Made by a program: the position numbers and the translations under genes. Below, piece by piece: positions 9,822-18,971 of a DNA stretch of 64,000 bases. The notes beneath the pieces were generated by a model. That model did not search any database. It saw only the letters and a list, made by a program, of their open reading frames with translations, and was not told the origin of the DNA. Location of the stretch: positions 124,001-188,000 of the forward strand of contig NZ_LLYA01000203.1 in NCBI RefSeq assembly GCF_001440415.1. Direction: 5' to 3'. Position 1 is the stretch's first letter. Every line of letters starts with the position of its first letter. The DNA is from Bradyrhizobium retamae (lineage in GTDB: Bacteria > Pseudomonadota > Alphaproteobacteria > Rhizobiales > Xanthobacteraceae).

Positions 9822-10526
9822 TCAATTGCGTTGGAATGCGTGCCGCGCGACGAACGTCATCCGCCACGGGTTGTGGCCGATGTTCTGATGCGCGCGGGAG
9901 GCGGTGAAGCCTGAGGCGGCGAGCTTCTCGATCATCTCGTCCTCGCTGTAGCGCTGCAGCCCGACGCGCGTGCGCAGTTGGCGGTAGTCAGACAGCGCCG
10001 TGCTCGCAAGGCCATAAAGCGCGTCTTTCAGGAAGCCGTGCGCGGCGGCGAATTTCAAGAGCGCCAGCACGTCTTTGGCCATGCCGACTTCCGGCCGCAG
10101 GATGTCGCCGAGCACCAGGCGACCGTTGGGCTTCAACAACCGGCGAATGACGGCAAGCGCCGAATCCAGCTCCCCTGGCGTCATGTATTGCGCGACCGAA
10201 TTCATGACGACGAGGTCGACCGAGCTTTCCGCCATTCGCGTGAGATCCTCGAGCGAGCGGACGCGGATCTTGGTGTTCGGTGCAAAACGCGCGATCAGCC
10301 GGCCGCGGACGCCGGGCGCCGGTTCGGCCAGATAGAGTTTTGCGCAGGCGTCCGCCACCTTGGCAGCCGACAGCGCTTCGCCGCAGGCATAGTCCAGCAC
10401 GACCGCGTCGGGCGAAGCGATATAGCCGATGATATCGCGCGCGATGACCTGGAAATGCAGGTCGCGATGCAGCCTGCTCGCATAAATCGTATGCGTGGAA
10501 TCGTAGTAGTCGATCCATTCGTCCAT
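9822..10526 (-). CDS. SAM-dependent methyltransferase, substrate unknown
   Basis: A class I methyltransferase of 234 residues from the ATG at 10526; the frame could start 6 codons earlier at a TTG. The glycine-rich SAM motif is VLDYACGEALSAAK near residue 42, where the usual GxGxG is reduced to ACGEA; the acidic strand-2 end is LYLAEPAPGV, motif IV is SVDLVVMNSVAQYM and the C-terminal part has the ubiE-like LKPNGRLVLGDIL. The substrate is not visible. It lies between the tRNA-like gene and the divergent dps. Confidence 0.75.
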   Translation of the reverse strand: MDEWIDYYDSTHTIYASRLHRDLHFQVIARDIIGYIASPDAVVLDYACGEALSAAKVADACAKLYLAEPAPGVRGRLIARFAPNTKIRVRSLEDLTRMAESSVDLVVMNSVAQYMTPGELDSALAVIRRLLKPNGRLVLGDILRPEVGMAKDVLALLKFAAAHGFLKDALYGLASTALSDYRQLRTRVGLQRYSEDEMIEKLAASGFTASRAHQNIGHNPWRMTFVARHAFQRN

Positions 10527-10647
10527 CGCAGTCGGGTCCGGCAAAACTGGGGGTTCCGGTTAGGAACCGGTACTTAGGTGGGGCGTTAGACGGTCCGGCG
10601 CTCCCTGCCAATGCCGTCGTGTCCAATTCCTAACAGGAAGGTTCAAC

Positions 10648-11181
10648 GTGAGCAAAACCAGCAATAAATCCGACAAGGTATCCGCCGACCTCGATACGCC
10701 GACCGACCTGCCGCCGGCCGCCGTGGACAAGATCTCGGCCTCGCTCAATACGCTGCTGGCGGACGCGTTTGCGCTCTATCTGAAGACCAAGAACTTTCAC
10801 TGGCACGTCAGTGGCCGTCATTTCCGCGACTATCACCTTATGCTGGACGAGCAGTCGGAAGCGATCTTCGCCACCACCGACCAACTCGCTGAACGGGTCC
10901 GCAAGCTTGGCGGCACCACGCTGCGTTCGGTCGGGCAGGTCGCCAAGCTGCAGACCATCCAGGACAATAACGAGGACTACGTGCCGCCCCGCGAAATGCT
11001 GCGCGAGCTGATGGAAGACAACAAGCATGTGGCGGCGGCGATGCGCAAGGCGCACAAGCTCGCCGACGAGCACGAGGATTCCGGCACTGCGGGCCTGCTC
11101 GAGACCTTCATCGACGAGACCGAGCGCCGCACCTGGTTCCTGTTCGAGGCCAGCCGCCAGGAAGGCGCCAACGTGGCGTGA
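10648..11181 (+). CDS. dps: DNA starvation/stationary phase protection protein Dps
   Basis: A 177-residue ferritin-like protein. Dps forms dodecamers that store iron and protect DNA from peroxide. The inter-subunit ferroxidase ligands are visible: NFHWHVSGRHFRDYHLMLDEQ near residue 50, with His and Asp/Glu at the usual spacing. The N-terminal 25 residues are Lys/Asp-rich and could touch DNA. The start is GTG at 10648 with AGGAAGG 6 bases upstream. It is divergent from the methyltransferase gene. Confidence 0.9.
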   Translation: MSKTSNKSDKVSADLDTPTDLPPAAVDKISASLNTLLADAFALYLKTKNFHWHVSGRHFRDYHLMLDEQSEAIFATTDQLAERVRKLGGTTLRSVGQVAKLQTIQDNNEDYVPPREMLRELMEDNKHVAAAMRKAHKLADEHEDSGTAGLLETFIDETERRTWFLFEASRQEGANVA

Positions 11182-11190
11182 GCGGCTGGA

Positions 11191-11263
11191 GTAGGGCGGG
11201 TTAGCGGAAGCGTAACCCGCCATGTCCCCACAGCGCGGCGGATTACGTCGCGCTAATCCACGT
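11191..11263. repeat. Palindromic repeat, GGGCGGGTTAGC family
   Basis: GGGCGGGTTAGCGGAAGC and CGTAACCCGCC are the arms of a known-looking dispersed element, followed by a related GGCGGATTACG segment. It directly follows dps and may act as its terminator. Confidence 0.55.
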
Positions 11264-11413
11264 GCGCAAAGAACGTGCTGCTGCGCGATTCCGATAATTA
11301 ATTTAAGCGGGCCTGCGCGAGAGTGCCTCTATGCTGTATAGCGGCCGGCGAATTGGATGTCCGGCGACATAAAGACACCTTTAAAGAGCAAGCTGTAAAT
11401 TTGGAATCCAGCG

Positions 11414-11755
11414 ATGATGCAGAAAATTGTCGAATTCCGTGACGCGGCATCGTCCAGCCGTCGTGTTGGCCCATCCGGCCAGCGGGCCGGCGATATGCCG
11501 GGCGGGCGATCGACGCCGCCGTCGATCGAGCCGATCTGGGCGGTGGTCGATTCATTGTCCCGCACACTCGAATGCATCAAGACCATGTGCGCGACCGAGC
11601 CGCACGGGCCGATCCGCGACAAGCTGGAGATCGAACGAACAAATCTCGTCATCGGGCTTTTTGTCGCGCGGATCGCGGCGATGCGGGTTTCGTCGAGCGA
11701 ACCGATGCCGGAGGCTCTGTCCGAACCTAATGCCCCGATTGCCAGGCGCGGATGA
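11414..11755 (+). CDS. Hypothetical protein, 113 aa
   Basis: A frame of 113 codons with two ATG at the start (11414 and 11417) and GGAATCC upstream. The first 45 residues are Ser/Arg/Pro-rich and likely disordered; residues 45-85 (WAVVDSLSRTLECIKTMCAT) look helical. I do not recognise the family. Overlapping frames exist on the other strand, but this one has the better start and codon usage. It converges with the cupin gene. Confidence 0.45.
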   Translation: MMQKIVEFRDAASSSRRVGPSGQRAGDMPGGRSTPPSIEPIWAVVDSLSRTLECIKTMCATEPHGPIRDKLEIERTNLVIGLFVARIAAMRVSSSEPMPEALSEPNAPIARRG

Positions 11756-11767
11756 CGGCGCTCCGTT

Positions 11768-12301
11768 TCATCGCGTGCCGCGCTTCCACAGCCGGACCAG
11801 CGGCCCGTCTTCGCCCAGCACCGGATCGGTCTTCGGCAGCTTCACTTCCGGGATCGTCTTCAGCGCCTTGGCGTGGTTCTCCGGCGTCGGGCGCGTGATC
11901 TGCATCGGCGGTCCCGGCGGATAGGCGCCGACCACGCAGAAATCGGGGCTGGCGAACATGCATTGATGCCCGGTGCCGGCGGGAAGGATCGCGACATCGC
12001 CGGGCGTGATTTCGAGCTCCTTGCCGCTGATACCACCGAAGCGGACGCGGGCCCGGCCGCGGGCGACGCCGAGCGCCTCATGCACCGTGGCGTGGTAGTG
12101 CACATAGTCGTAGACACCGTTGCGCCACATCGCGCCCCAGCCATTGCCGCCGAACAGCGCCTCGATGGTCTTTTCGGGGTGATCGTTGGCGACATAGACC
12201 GCACCCTTGTAAACCAGCAGCGGCAAAGGATTGTTGGGCACGAGGCCGTCATCCTCGAACACGAAGGTGAGCGGCTCGACATCGGCGCTGACGACGGACA
12301 T
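11768..12301 (-). CDS. Cupin-domain protein, YjlB-like
   Basis: A single-cupin protein of 177 residues. The cupin motif 1 appears as DYVHYHATVHEALGVARG near residue 67 and motif 2 as GDVAILPAGTGHQCM near residue 104, giving possible metal ligands His/His/Glu/His. The whole sequence matches my memory of YjlB-type proteins, whose reaction is unknown. The ATG at 12301 has GGAG 9 bases upstream; the longer frame to 12316 has no support. It stands alone next to a palindromic repeat. Confidence 0.75.
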   Translation of the reverse strand: MSVVSADVEPLTFVFEDDGLVPNNPLPLLVYKGAVYVANDHPEKTIEALFGGNGWGAMWRNGVYDYVHYHATVHEALGVARGRARVRFGGISGKELEITPGDVAILPAGTGHQCMFASPDFCVVGAYPPGPPMQITRPTPENHAKALKTIPEVKLPKTDPVLGEDGPLVRLWKRGTR

Positions 12302-12329
12302 GGTTGTTCTCCACAAATCGCCGCAGATC

Positions 12330-12424
12330 GTAGAGTGGGCAAAGGAGCGTTAGCGACGTGCCCACCATTTCGAGCGCGGACGTGAATGGTGGGCACGGCG
12401 CAAGTGCGCCTTTGCCGACCCTAC
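12330..12424. repeat. Palindromic repeat, GTGGGCAAAGGAGCG family
   Basis: GTAGAGTGGGCAAAGG and GCGCCTTTGCCGACCCTAC are near-reverse complements around an inner palindrome ACGTGCCCACC / GGTGGGCACGGCG. This is another dispersed Bradyrhizobium-type element. Confidence 0.6.
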
Positions 12425-12447
12425 AATTCAAAACCGCCCGCCGCGCT

Positions 12448-12948
12448 TCACGTTCCCTTCGGAATCTCGAAAACCAGACACGTCGTCGTCGCATGCGCGA
12501 GCAGGCGGCCGTTGGCGTCGGTGATCCGCGCCTCCGCGGTGGCGGCGCGGCGGCCGACATTGAGTGTCTTGCCCTCGGTGCGGACAGGCCCGGTATCCTT
12601 TGTTATGCCCTTGATGAATGAGATCTTGAATTCCAGCGTGGTGTAGCCGGTGCCGGCGGGAAGGGCGGTATGCACCGCAAGGCCCATCGCGGAATCCAGC
12701 AGGATCGCGGCATAGCCGCCATGCACCGAGCCGATCGGATTGTAATGCCGGAAGCCGGGCACGCTGTGAAATACGACGTGACCCTTTTCGGCGGTGGAAT
12801 TGAACGGCTCGACATTCTGCATGATGGGCGGCGTTGGCAGCTTGCCGTCGAAGATGGCGCGCACGAAATCGAGGCCGGACATCGAGGCCATGACGTGCGT
12901 CGGTGCCACGCCGTATTCGACATTGGTGGCGGCGGATTTGTCGCCCAT
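12448..12948 (-). CDS. PaaI-family acyl-CoA thioesterase (hotdog fold)
   Basis: A hotdog thioesterase of 166 residues from ATG 12948; the frame continues to 13008. The PaaI motif HGGYAAILLDSAMGLAV near residue 80 contains the active-site His-Gly-Gly and the catalytic Asp. PaaI enzymes hydrolyse aryl- or medium-chain acyl-CoA thioesters in the cytoplasm. The region before the start is AT-rich with ATTATAATGATAG-like symmetry, possibly the promoter. It is on the same strand as carA but separated by a repeat. Confidence 0.8.
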   Translation of the reverse strand: MGDKSAATNVEYGVAPTHVMASMSGLDFVRAIFDGKLPTPPIMQNVEPFNSTAEKGHVVFHSVPGFRHYNPIGSVHGGYAAILLDSAMGLAVHTALPAGTGYTTLEFKISFIKGITKDTGPVRTEGKTLNVGRRAATAEARITDANGRLLAHATTTCLVFEIPKGT

Positions 12949-13031
12949 TGAGAACGCGTCCTGTAATTTATAATGATAGTCATCATAATAAACCGCGCCG
13001 GAAGTCATAGCGCTTTCGGCACATACCAGCC

Positions 13032-13105
13032 GTCATTGCCGGGCTTGACCCGGGCGTCCATCGCTCTTCAAGAAGATGGATTGCCGGGTCAAGCCCGGCA
13101 ATGAC
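13032..13105. repeat. Palindromic repeat, TCATTGCCGGGCTTGACCCGG family
   Basis: Two 25-base arms (TCATTGCCGGGCTTG and CAAGCCCGGCAATGA at the ends) enclose GTCCATC/GATGGAT. It lies just beyond the carA stop. Related elements occur at 16678-16764 and 27008-27095. Confidence 0.75.
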
Positions 13106-13116
13106 AAGTGGCCGGC

Positions 13117-14307
13117 TTACGCCCGCTTCTTCTCTCGCATTAGATCCGCAAACCGCTTGAACAGGTAATGCGAGTCGCGCGGCCCCGGCGAGGCTTCCGG
13201 GTGATACTGCACGGAGAACACCGGCTTGCCCTTGAGCTCGATGCCGCAATTGGAGCCGTCGAACAGCGAGATGTGGGTCTGCATCGCGCCCTCAGGCAGC
13301 GTAGCCTGGTCGACGGCAAAACCGTGGTTCATCGAGGTAATCTCCACCTTGCCGGTGGTTTCGTCCTTGACCGGATGATTGGCGCCGTGATGGCCCTGGT
13401 GCATTTTTTTGGTCTTGGCGCCGACGGCCAGGCCCAGCATCTGATGACCCAGGCAAATACCGAACGTCGGCGTGCCGGACTGGATCACCTGCTGAATCAC
13501 CGGCACTGCATATTTGCCGGTCGCGGCCGGGTCACCCGGGCCGTTGGAAAGAAACACGCCGTCCGGCTTCATCGCCAGAATGTCTTCGGCCGAGGTCGTC
13601 GCCGGCACCACCGTGACCTTGCAGCCTTCGCCGGCCAAGAGCCGCAAAATGTTGCGCTTGACGCCGTAGTCGATCGCGACCACGTTGAACTCAGGTTTGC
13701 TCTGCCGGCCAAAGCCGTTCTGCCAGGCCCACGGCGTCTCGTCCCAGGTAAAGCGCTGGCCCGACGTCACCATCGGCACCAGATCCATGCCTTCCAGGCC
13801 GGGCCATTCGCGCGCCTCTTCCTTCAGGCCGTGCAGGTCGAACACGCCGTTCTTGGCATGCGCAATCACCGCGTTCGGCATGCCCTTTGAGCGGATCAGC
13901 GCAGTCAGCGCCCTTGTATCGATGCCCGACAGTCCGATGATGCCGCGGGCGCGCAGCCACTGGTCGAGATGGCGCGTGGCGCGGTAGTTCGAGGGATTGG
14001 TGATGGCCGTGCGCAGGATAACGCCGCGCGCGCCTGGCGTCGCCGCCATGTTCACCGTCTCGATATCCTCGTCGTTGGTGCCGACATTGCCGATATGCGG
14101 GAAGGTGAAGGTGATGAGCTGCCCGGCATAGGAGGGGTCGGTGAGGATCTCCTCATAACCGGTCATCGCGGTGTTGAAGCAGACTTCGCCGACGGCGTGG
14201 CCTTCCGCGCCGAGGCCAAATCCCTCCAGCACGGTACCATCGGCAAGCACGAGGAGCGCGGTCGGTTTATGGTCCGGCCAGGCTGAAGCGTTTTCAGATG
14301 TTGTCAT
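13117..14307 (-). CDS. carA: Carbamoyl-phosphate synthase small subunit
   Basis: A 396-residue glutaminase subunit that hydrolyses glutamine and channels ammonia to CarB. The N-terminal CPSase domain covers residues 1-150 and the class I glutamine amidotransferase domain follows, with the nucleophile cysteine in FGICLGHQMLGLAVG near residue 288 and the His-Glu pair in QYHPEASPGP near residue 370. The ATG at 14307 gives a typical length. carB lies about 3.7 kb downstream in the same direction, so they share a pathway but probably not a transcript. Confidence 0.97.
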   Translation of the reverse strand: MTTSENASAWPDHKPTALLVLADGTVLEGFGLGAEGHAVGEVCFNTAMTGYEEILTDPSYAGQLITFTFPHIGNVGTNDEDIETVNMAATPGARGVILRTAITNPSNYRATRHLDQWLRARGIIGLSGIDTRALTALIRSKGMPNAVIAHAKNGVFDLHGLKEEAREWPGLEGMDLVPMVTSGQRFTWDETPWAWQNGFGRQSKPEFNVVAIDYGVKRNILRLLAGEGCKVTVVPATTSAEDILAMKPDGVFLSNGPGDPAATGKYAVPVIQQVIQSGTPTFGICLGHQMLGLAVGAKTKKMHQGHHGANHPVKDETTGKVEITSMNHGFAVDQATLPEGAMQTHISLFDGSNCGIELKGKPVFSVQYHPEASPGPRDSHYLFKRFADLMREKKRA

Positions 14308-14576
14308 GAGCGCACTTCATAGTCGCAAGCACCCCCGCGCGTCAAAGCCGGAAGGCCAAGAAAAGCCAAAGAAACCGGCTATTCACATGCGTTTGCCGCA
14401 TATTTGACAGCCGGTTCTGTGGACTTGAGCCGGGTTTTCCGGTTTTTCACCAAATCCGGTCGAATCTGGAACCGGCAGGGCAATTCGACTGCCGATCCTG
14501 GTCGTTCCCGTCCTATATAGGGGGAATCGTTACATACCCGGCATCTTCCGGCGGCACCATTTTTAGTGAGGCAACC

Positions 14577-15032
14577 ATGCTGCGCGACGACATCAACAAT
14601 GCGGTCAAGGACGCCATGAGGGCGAAGGACGAGCGCAAGCTCTCGACGCTGCGCATGGTCAATTCGACCATCAAGAATGCCGACATCGATGCGCGCGGGC
14701 AGGGCAAGCCGCCGCTGTCGGACGCCGACGTGCTCGGCGTGCTGCAGAAGATGATCAAGCAGCGCCAGGAATCGGTCGAGCTCTACGACAAGGGCGGCCG
14801 CGCCGAGCTCGCCGCGCAGGAGCGCGAGGAGATCGCGGTGATCTCCGCCTATCTGCCGAAGCAGATGTCGGATGACGAGGTGAAGGCCGCGATCTCGGCT
14901 GCCATCGCCGAGACCGGCGCCGCCAGCATGAAGGACATGGGCAAGGTGATCGGCGTGCTGCGTGCGAAATTCGCCGGGCAGATGGATTTCGGCAAGGCCA
15001 GCGGTTTGGTGAAGGCGGCGCTGACTGGATAA
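14577..15032 (+). CDS. GatB/YqeY domain protein
   Basis: A 151-residue YqeY-family protein. The sequence begins LRDDINNAVKDAMRAKDERK and carries the family segment STLRMVNSTIKNADIDARG, then a helical tail homologous to the tRNA-binding end of GatB. The exact role is unknown; a link to tRNA-dependent amidation is suspected. Divergent from carA and upstream of no obvious partner; in many alphaproteobacteria it lies near dnaG and rpoD, which here are 13 kb away. Confidence 0.9.
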   Translation: MLRDDINNAVKDAMRAKDERKLSTLRMVNSTIKNADIDARGQGKPPLSDADVLGVLQKMIKQRQESVELYDKGGRAELAAQEREEIAVISAYLPKQMSDDEVKAAISAAIAETGAASMKDMGKVIGVLRAKFAGQMDFGKASGLVKAALTG

Positions 15033-15124
15033 ATTTTTTACGCTCGGGAACCTTCGCGCTGATGAAACATCGAATGAGTTCAAACTCGGAGTGATGACGT
15101 AGCGCAACGAGAGCGGAGGAAGGC

Positions 15125-16651
15125 ATGGCTGATCAGCAAGCTCTGCCCGCTGGTCCCGATCTGTCAAAGGGCGTAGCCCCGTCCGAGTTCGCAGGGGATA
15201 TGTTGCTCGGCCATGTCGGCGACGATGAAGTGCTGCTGGTGCGTTCGGGCTCGGAGCTCTTCGCGATCGGTGCGCATTGCACCCATTATCACGGGCCGCT
15301 CGCGGAGGGCCTCGTCACAGGCGAGGGCATCCGTTGCCCCTGGCACCACGCCTGTTTCGATTTGCGCACCGGCGAGGCCGTCCGGGCGCCGGCGCTCAGT
15401 CCGGTCGCGGTGTGGAAGGTCGAGCAGCAAGACGGTCGCATCTTCGTTCGGGAGAAGCGTGAACAGCCCAAGCCACAGGTGAAAGGCGTCACCGATGCGC
15501 CCAGCCGGATCGTGATCATAGGTGGTGGCGCGGCGGGCTTTGCCGCCGCCGAGATGCTGCGGCGGCAGGATTATCACGGCAGCATCGTGATGCTGAGCCA
15601 TGACGCGGCGGCACCGGTAGACCGGCCGAACCTGTCAAAAGACTATCTCGCCGGCAGCGCGCCGGAGGACTGGGTGCCGCTGCGGCCGAATGATTTCTAC
15701 GCCGAGGCGAAGATCGACCTGCGGCTCAACACCGAGGTCACATCAATCGATCCCAACGCGCGCCATGTCGTCACATCAGGCGGCGAGACCATCCCCTACG
15801 ACCGCTTGCTGCTGGCGACCGGCGCGGAGCCGGTGCGCCTGCCGATACCGGGCGCAGATCAGCCAAACGTCCACGTGCTGCGCTCGCTGGCCGATTCCCG
15901 CGCCATCATTGCATCGGCCGGCGGCGCGCGACGCGCGGTCGTGATCGGCGCGAGCTTTATCGGGCTCGAAGTCGCGGCGTCGCTGCGCGCCAGAAATATC
16001 GAGGTTCATGTCGTAGGCCTCGAGCAGCGGCCGATGGAGCGCGTGCTGGGGTCGGAGATGGGCGACTTCGTTCGTGCCCTGCATGAAGAGCACGGCGTCA
16101 TCTTCCATCTCGGCGACACCGTAACCGGGATCGACGGCAAGCGCGCGACGCTGAAAAGCGGCGGCGCGATCGACGCCGATATCGTGATAGTCGGCGTCGG
16201 CGTGCGTCCGCGCCTTGAATTGGCCGAGCAGGCCGGGCTGGCGGTCGATCGCGGCGTCACGGTCAATGCCTACCTGGAAACCAGCGTCCCCGGCATCTAT
16301 GCCGCGGGCGACATTGCGCGCTGGCCCGATCCGCATTCCCTTGAGACCATTCGTGTCGAACATTGGGTAGTGGCCGAGCGTCAGGGCCAGACCGCGGCAC
16401 GAAACATGCTCGGGCAGCGCGAGCCGTTCCATGCGGTGCCGTTTTTCTGGAGCCAGCACTACGATGTGCCGATCAATTATATCGGTTACGCCGAGAAGTG
16501 GGACGAAATCACCGTCGACGGCGACATCCCCCGCAAGGATTGCCTGCTGCAGTACAAGCGCAACGGCCGCGTGCTCGCCGTCGCCTCGATCTATCGGGAC
16601 GTCGCAAGCCTCGAGGCAGAGCTTGCGATGGAGAAGGCGCGGGCGCCATAA
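15125..16651 (+). CDS. Rieske ferredoxin fused to FAD-dependent reductase (AIFM3-like)
   Basis: A 508-residue fusion. Residues 20-115 are a Rieske domain with both ligand boxes, CTHYHGPL and CPWHHACF, holding a 2Fe-2S cluster. From residue 125 a pyridine nucleotide-disulfide oxidoreductase follows: FAD motif IVIIGGGAAGFAAAEMLRR, NAD motif AVVIGASFIGLEVAASLRA, and GIYAAGDIARWPD. The pairing transfers electrons from NAD(P)H through FAD to the cluster, as in ferredoxin reductases of oxygenase systems and in AIFM3. The partner oxygenase is not in view. A GGAGGAAGGC ribosome site precedes the ATG. Confidence 0.9.
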   Translation: MADQQALPAGPDLSKGVAPSEFAGDMLLGHVGDDEVLLVRSGSELFAIGAHCTHYHGPLAEGLVTGEGIRCPWHHACFDLRTGEAVRAPALSPVAVWKVEQQDGRIFVREKREQPKPQVKGVTDAPSRIVIIGGGAAGFAAAEMLRRQDYHGSIVMLSHDAAAPVDRPNLSKDYLAGSAPEDWVPLRPNDFYAEAKIDLRLNTEVTSIDPNARHVVTSGGETIPYDRLLLATGAEPVRLPIPGADQPNVHVLRSLADSRAIIASAGGARRAVVIGASFIGLEVAASLRARNIEVHVVGLEQRPMERVLGSEMGDFVRALHEEHGVIFHLGDTVTGIDGKRATLKSGGAIDADIVIVGVGVRPRLELAEQAGLAVDRGVTVNAYLETSVPGIYAAGDIARWPDPHSLETIRVEHWVVAERQGQTAARNMLGQREPFHAVPFFWSQHYDVPINYIGYAEKWDEITVDGDIPRKDCLLQYKRNGRVLAVASIYRDVASLEAELAMEKARAP

Positions 16652-16677
16652 GTCAGGGCTGCAAAACCTCGCTCCGC

Positions 16678-16764
16678 GTCATGCCCGGGCTTGTGCCGGG
16701 CATCCACGCCTTTAAACTCGCGGCAAGCAAGAACGTTGATGGCCGGCAACAAGCCGGTCCATGA
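16678..16764. repeat. Palindromic repeat, TCATGCCCGGGCTTG family
   Basis: Arms GTCATGCCCGGGCTTG and GGCCGGCAACAAGCCGG with ATCCACGCC/ACGTTGATGG near the centre. It closely resembles the element at 27008-27095. It lies between the reductase and the acyl-CoA synthetase genes. Confidence 0.6.
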
Positions 16765-16790
16765 TGGACGTTAGGGATGGGTCGCCCAAC

Positions 16791-18401
16791 ATGCTCACCG
16801 AAGCCTCAACCTACGACGAGCTCTACCGCAACTTCCGCTGGGACATTCCCGCTCGCTTCAACATGGCAACCGCGTGCTGTGACCGGCATGCCGATGGCTC
16901 AGGCCGGCTGGCGCTGATCTATGTCGACGAGGGCGGCGCCACGACGCGCACATCCTTCGACGAGGTCGCCGAGCAGTCGCGCCGTTTTGCCAACGTGCTG
17001 AAGGCCGACGGCCTGTCGCGCGGCGACCGCGTGGCGGTGTTCCTGTCGCAATCGCTTGAATTGCCGATCGCGCATTTCGCCGCGTTTCGCTCCGGCATGA
17101 TCTCGATCCCGCTGTTCGCGCTGTTCGGCGAGGACGCGCTCGAGTTCCGCCTGTCGAATTCCGAGGCCAAGGCTGTCGTTACCGACGAGGCCGGCTGGGA
17201 GAAGCTTGCGAAAATCCGCGATCGTCTTCCCGAGCTAAAGAACGTTTACGTCATCGGCGACCGCGCGCCTGCCGGCACAAAGCCGTTCTGGTCCTCGCTG
17301 AAGGCCGCGTCGCCGGATTTTGCCTCCGTGGATACCGCAGCCGACGATCCCGCCTTGATCATCTACACCTCCGGCACCACAGGCAATCCGAAGGGCGCGC
17401 TGCATGCGCATCGCGTGGTGCTCGGCCATCTGCCGAATGTCGAGATGTGCCACAACTTCTTGCCGCGGCCCGGCGACCTGATGTGGACACCGGCCGACTG
17501 GGCCTGGATCGGCGGGCTGATCAACGGCCTGCTGGCGTTCTGGTATCACGGCATTCCCCTGGTCGGCCATCGCGCGCGCAAATTCGAGCCGCAGGCAGCG
17601 ATGGCGATGATGGCGGACTTAAGCATCCGCAACACGTTCCTGCCGCCGACCGCGCTGAAACTGATGCGGCAGGCCGGCGTGAAAAATTCCGGCGTAAAAC
17701 TGCGCAGCATTTTTACCGGCGGTGAATCGCTCGGCGGCGAATTGCTCGGCTGGGTGCGCGAAACTTTCGGCATCGACGCGCATGAAGTGTTCGGCCAGAC
17801 CGAATGCAACCTCGTGATCGGCAGCAACTCGAACCTGTTTCCGATCCGCCCCGGCTCGATGGGCAAGGCGACACCCGGCTTCGACGTCCGCATCGTCAAC
17901 GATCGCGGCGAGGAATTGCCCAGGGGTGAGCGCGGCGTCATCGGCGTGCGCCAGCCGTGCCCCTGCACCATGCTCGAATATTGGAAGAATCCGGACGCGA
18001 CCGCGAAGAAATATGCCGGCGAATTTTTGCTGACCGGCGATCTCGGCGTGCAGGATGAGGACGGCTATTTCTGGTACGTCAGCCGCGAGGACGACGTGAT
18101 TACCACCGCCGGCTATCGCGTCGGCCCTTCCGAGATCGAACATACGCTGATGAAGCATCCGGCCGTGGCGATGTCGGCGGTGGTCGGCATACCCGATCCG
18201 ATCCGTACCGAATCCATCAAGGCCTGGATCGTACTGCGCCCGGGCTTTGCCGCGAGCGATGCGCTGGCGCGCGAAATCCAGGAGTTCGTGAAAGTGCAAC
18301 TCGCCGCCCACGAATACCCGCGCTTCGTGCAGTTCGCCGACACGCTGCCGATGACTGCGACGGGAAAGGTGCTGCGGCGCGAGTTGCGGGCGCTGGGATG
18401 A
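16791..18401 (+). CDS. Acyl-CoA synthetase, AMP-binding family
   Basis: A 536-residue ANL-superfamily ligase that activates a carboxylic acid with ATP to an acyl-AMP and then to an acyl-CoA. The P-loop YTSGTTGNPKGA is near residue 193, the A5 motif EVFGQTECN near 338, the hinge GYFWYVSREDDVI near 424, and the catalytic lysine in MTATGKVLRREL near the end. It resembles acetoacetyl/propionyl/medium-chain synthetases. I chose ATG 16791 (MLTEASTYDEL); an ATG at 16761 in frame lies inside a palindromic repeat. A MarR gene follows after 19 bases, probably its regulator and co-transcribed. Confidence 0.9.
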   Translation: MLTEASTYDELYRNFRWDIPARFNMATACCDRHADGSGRLALIYVDEGGATTRTSFDEVAEQSRRFANVLKADGLSRGDRVAVFLSQSLELPIAHFAAFRSGMISIPLFALFGEDALEFRLSNSEAKAVVTDEAGWEKLAKIRDRLPELKNVYVIGDRAPAGTKPFWSSLKAASPDFASVDTAADDPALIIYTSGTTGNPKGALHAHRVVLGHLPNVEMCHNFLPRPGDLMWTPADWAWIGGLINGLLAFWYHGIPLVGHRARKFEPQAAMAMMADLSIRNTFLPPTALKLMRQAGVKNSGVKLRSIFTGGESLGGELLGWVRETFGIDAHEVFGQTECNLVIGSNSNLFPIRPGSMGKATPGFDVRIVNDRGEELPRGERGVIGVRQPCPCTMLEYWKNPDATAKKYAGEFLLTGDLGVQDEDGYFWYVSREDDVITTAGYRVGPSEIEHTLMKHPAVAMSAVVGIPDPIRTESIKAWIVLRPGFAASDALAREIQEFVKVQLAAHEYPRFVQFADTLPMTATGKVLRRELRALG

Positions 18402-18420
18402 TTTCGGCTTCGAGGGACGA

Positions 18421-18891
18421 ATGAAGAAAGCCGCTAAGCGCGCTGCGGGCCTGCATCGCGCCTCGCTCACGAAGCTCCACGATTTGGACGCTGCGCTCGA
18501 GCTCATGTATTACGGCTGGCGCGGCATGACGCTCACGGCCGACCAGTATCTCGCGACGCTTGGCCTGTCGCGCCCGCATCACCGCATTCTCTATGTCGTT
18601 GCGCGACAGCCAGACATCTCGATCGGCTCGCTGATTGAGATCCTCGGCATATCCAAGCAAGCCGTGAACCGGCCGCTCAACCTGTTGCTGCAGCGTAAAC
18701 TGCTGACATCGAAGCGGTCGCCCGAACAGCATCGCTCCAAATTGCTGCGGTTGACGGAAGCAGGAAAACAAATTGAGCAACGGGCGTCGGGCTACGAGCG
18801 CAAGGTCCTGCGCGAAGCGTTTGATCGTGTCGGCCCGCCTGGCGCTGCCGCGTGGATGGCCGTCATGGGTGTCATCGCCGACAATAACTGA
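18421..18891 (+). CDS. MarR-family transcriptional regulator
   Basis: A 156-residue winged helix-turn-helix protein. The recognition helix region is ISIGSLIEILGISKQAVNRP near residues 65-85, followed by the wing LLTSKRSPEQHRSKLLRLT. MarR proteins bind palindromes as dimers and are released by small phenolic or CoA-thioester ligands. Located 19 bases after the acyl-CoA synthetase, so it may sense the substrate or product of that enzyme. This is inference from position. Confidence 0.85.
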   Translation: MKKAAKRAAGLHRASLTKLHDLDAALELMYYGWRGMTLTADQYLATLGLSRPHHRILYVVARQPDISIGSLIEILGISKQAVNRPLNLLLQRKLLTSKRSPEQHRSKLLRLTEAGKQIEQRASGYERKVLREAFDRVGPPGAAAWMAVMGVIADNN

Positions 18892-18971
18892 TCGGCTCTC
18901 AGGTCAATATAGTTGACGTTAGAATTGCCCTGTGCCATCTTCCCGGCAGTACGCCGAGGGAGGGCGCGAGC

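Noticed and set aside
11298..11652. Overlapping minus-strand frames of 89 and 107 codons
   Set aside because: They overlap the better plus-strand frame at 11414-11755 and lack a ribosome site and a coding pattern.
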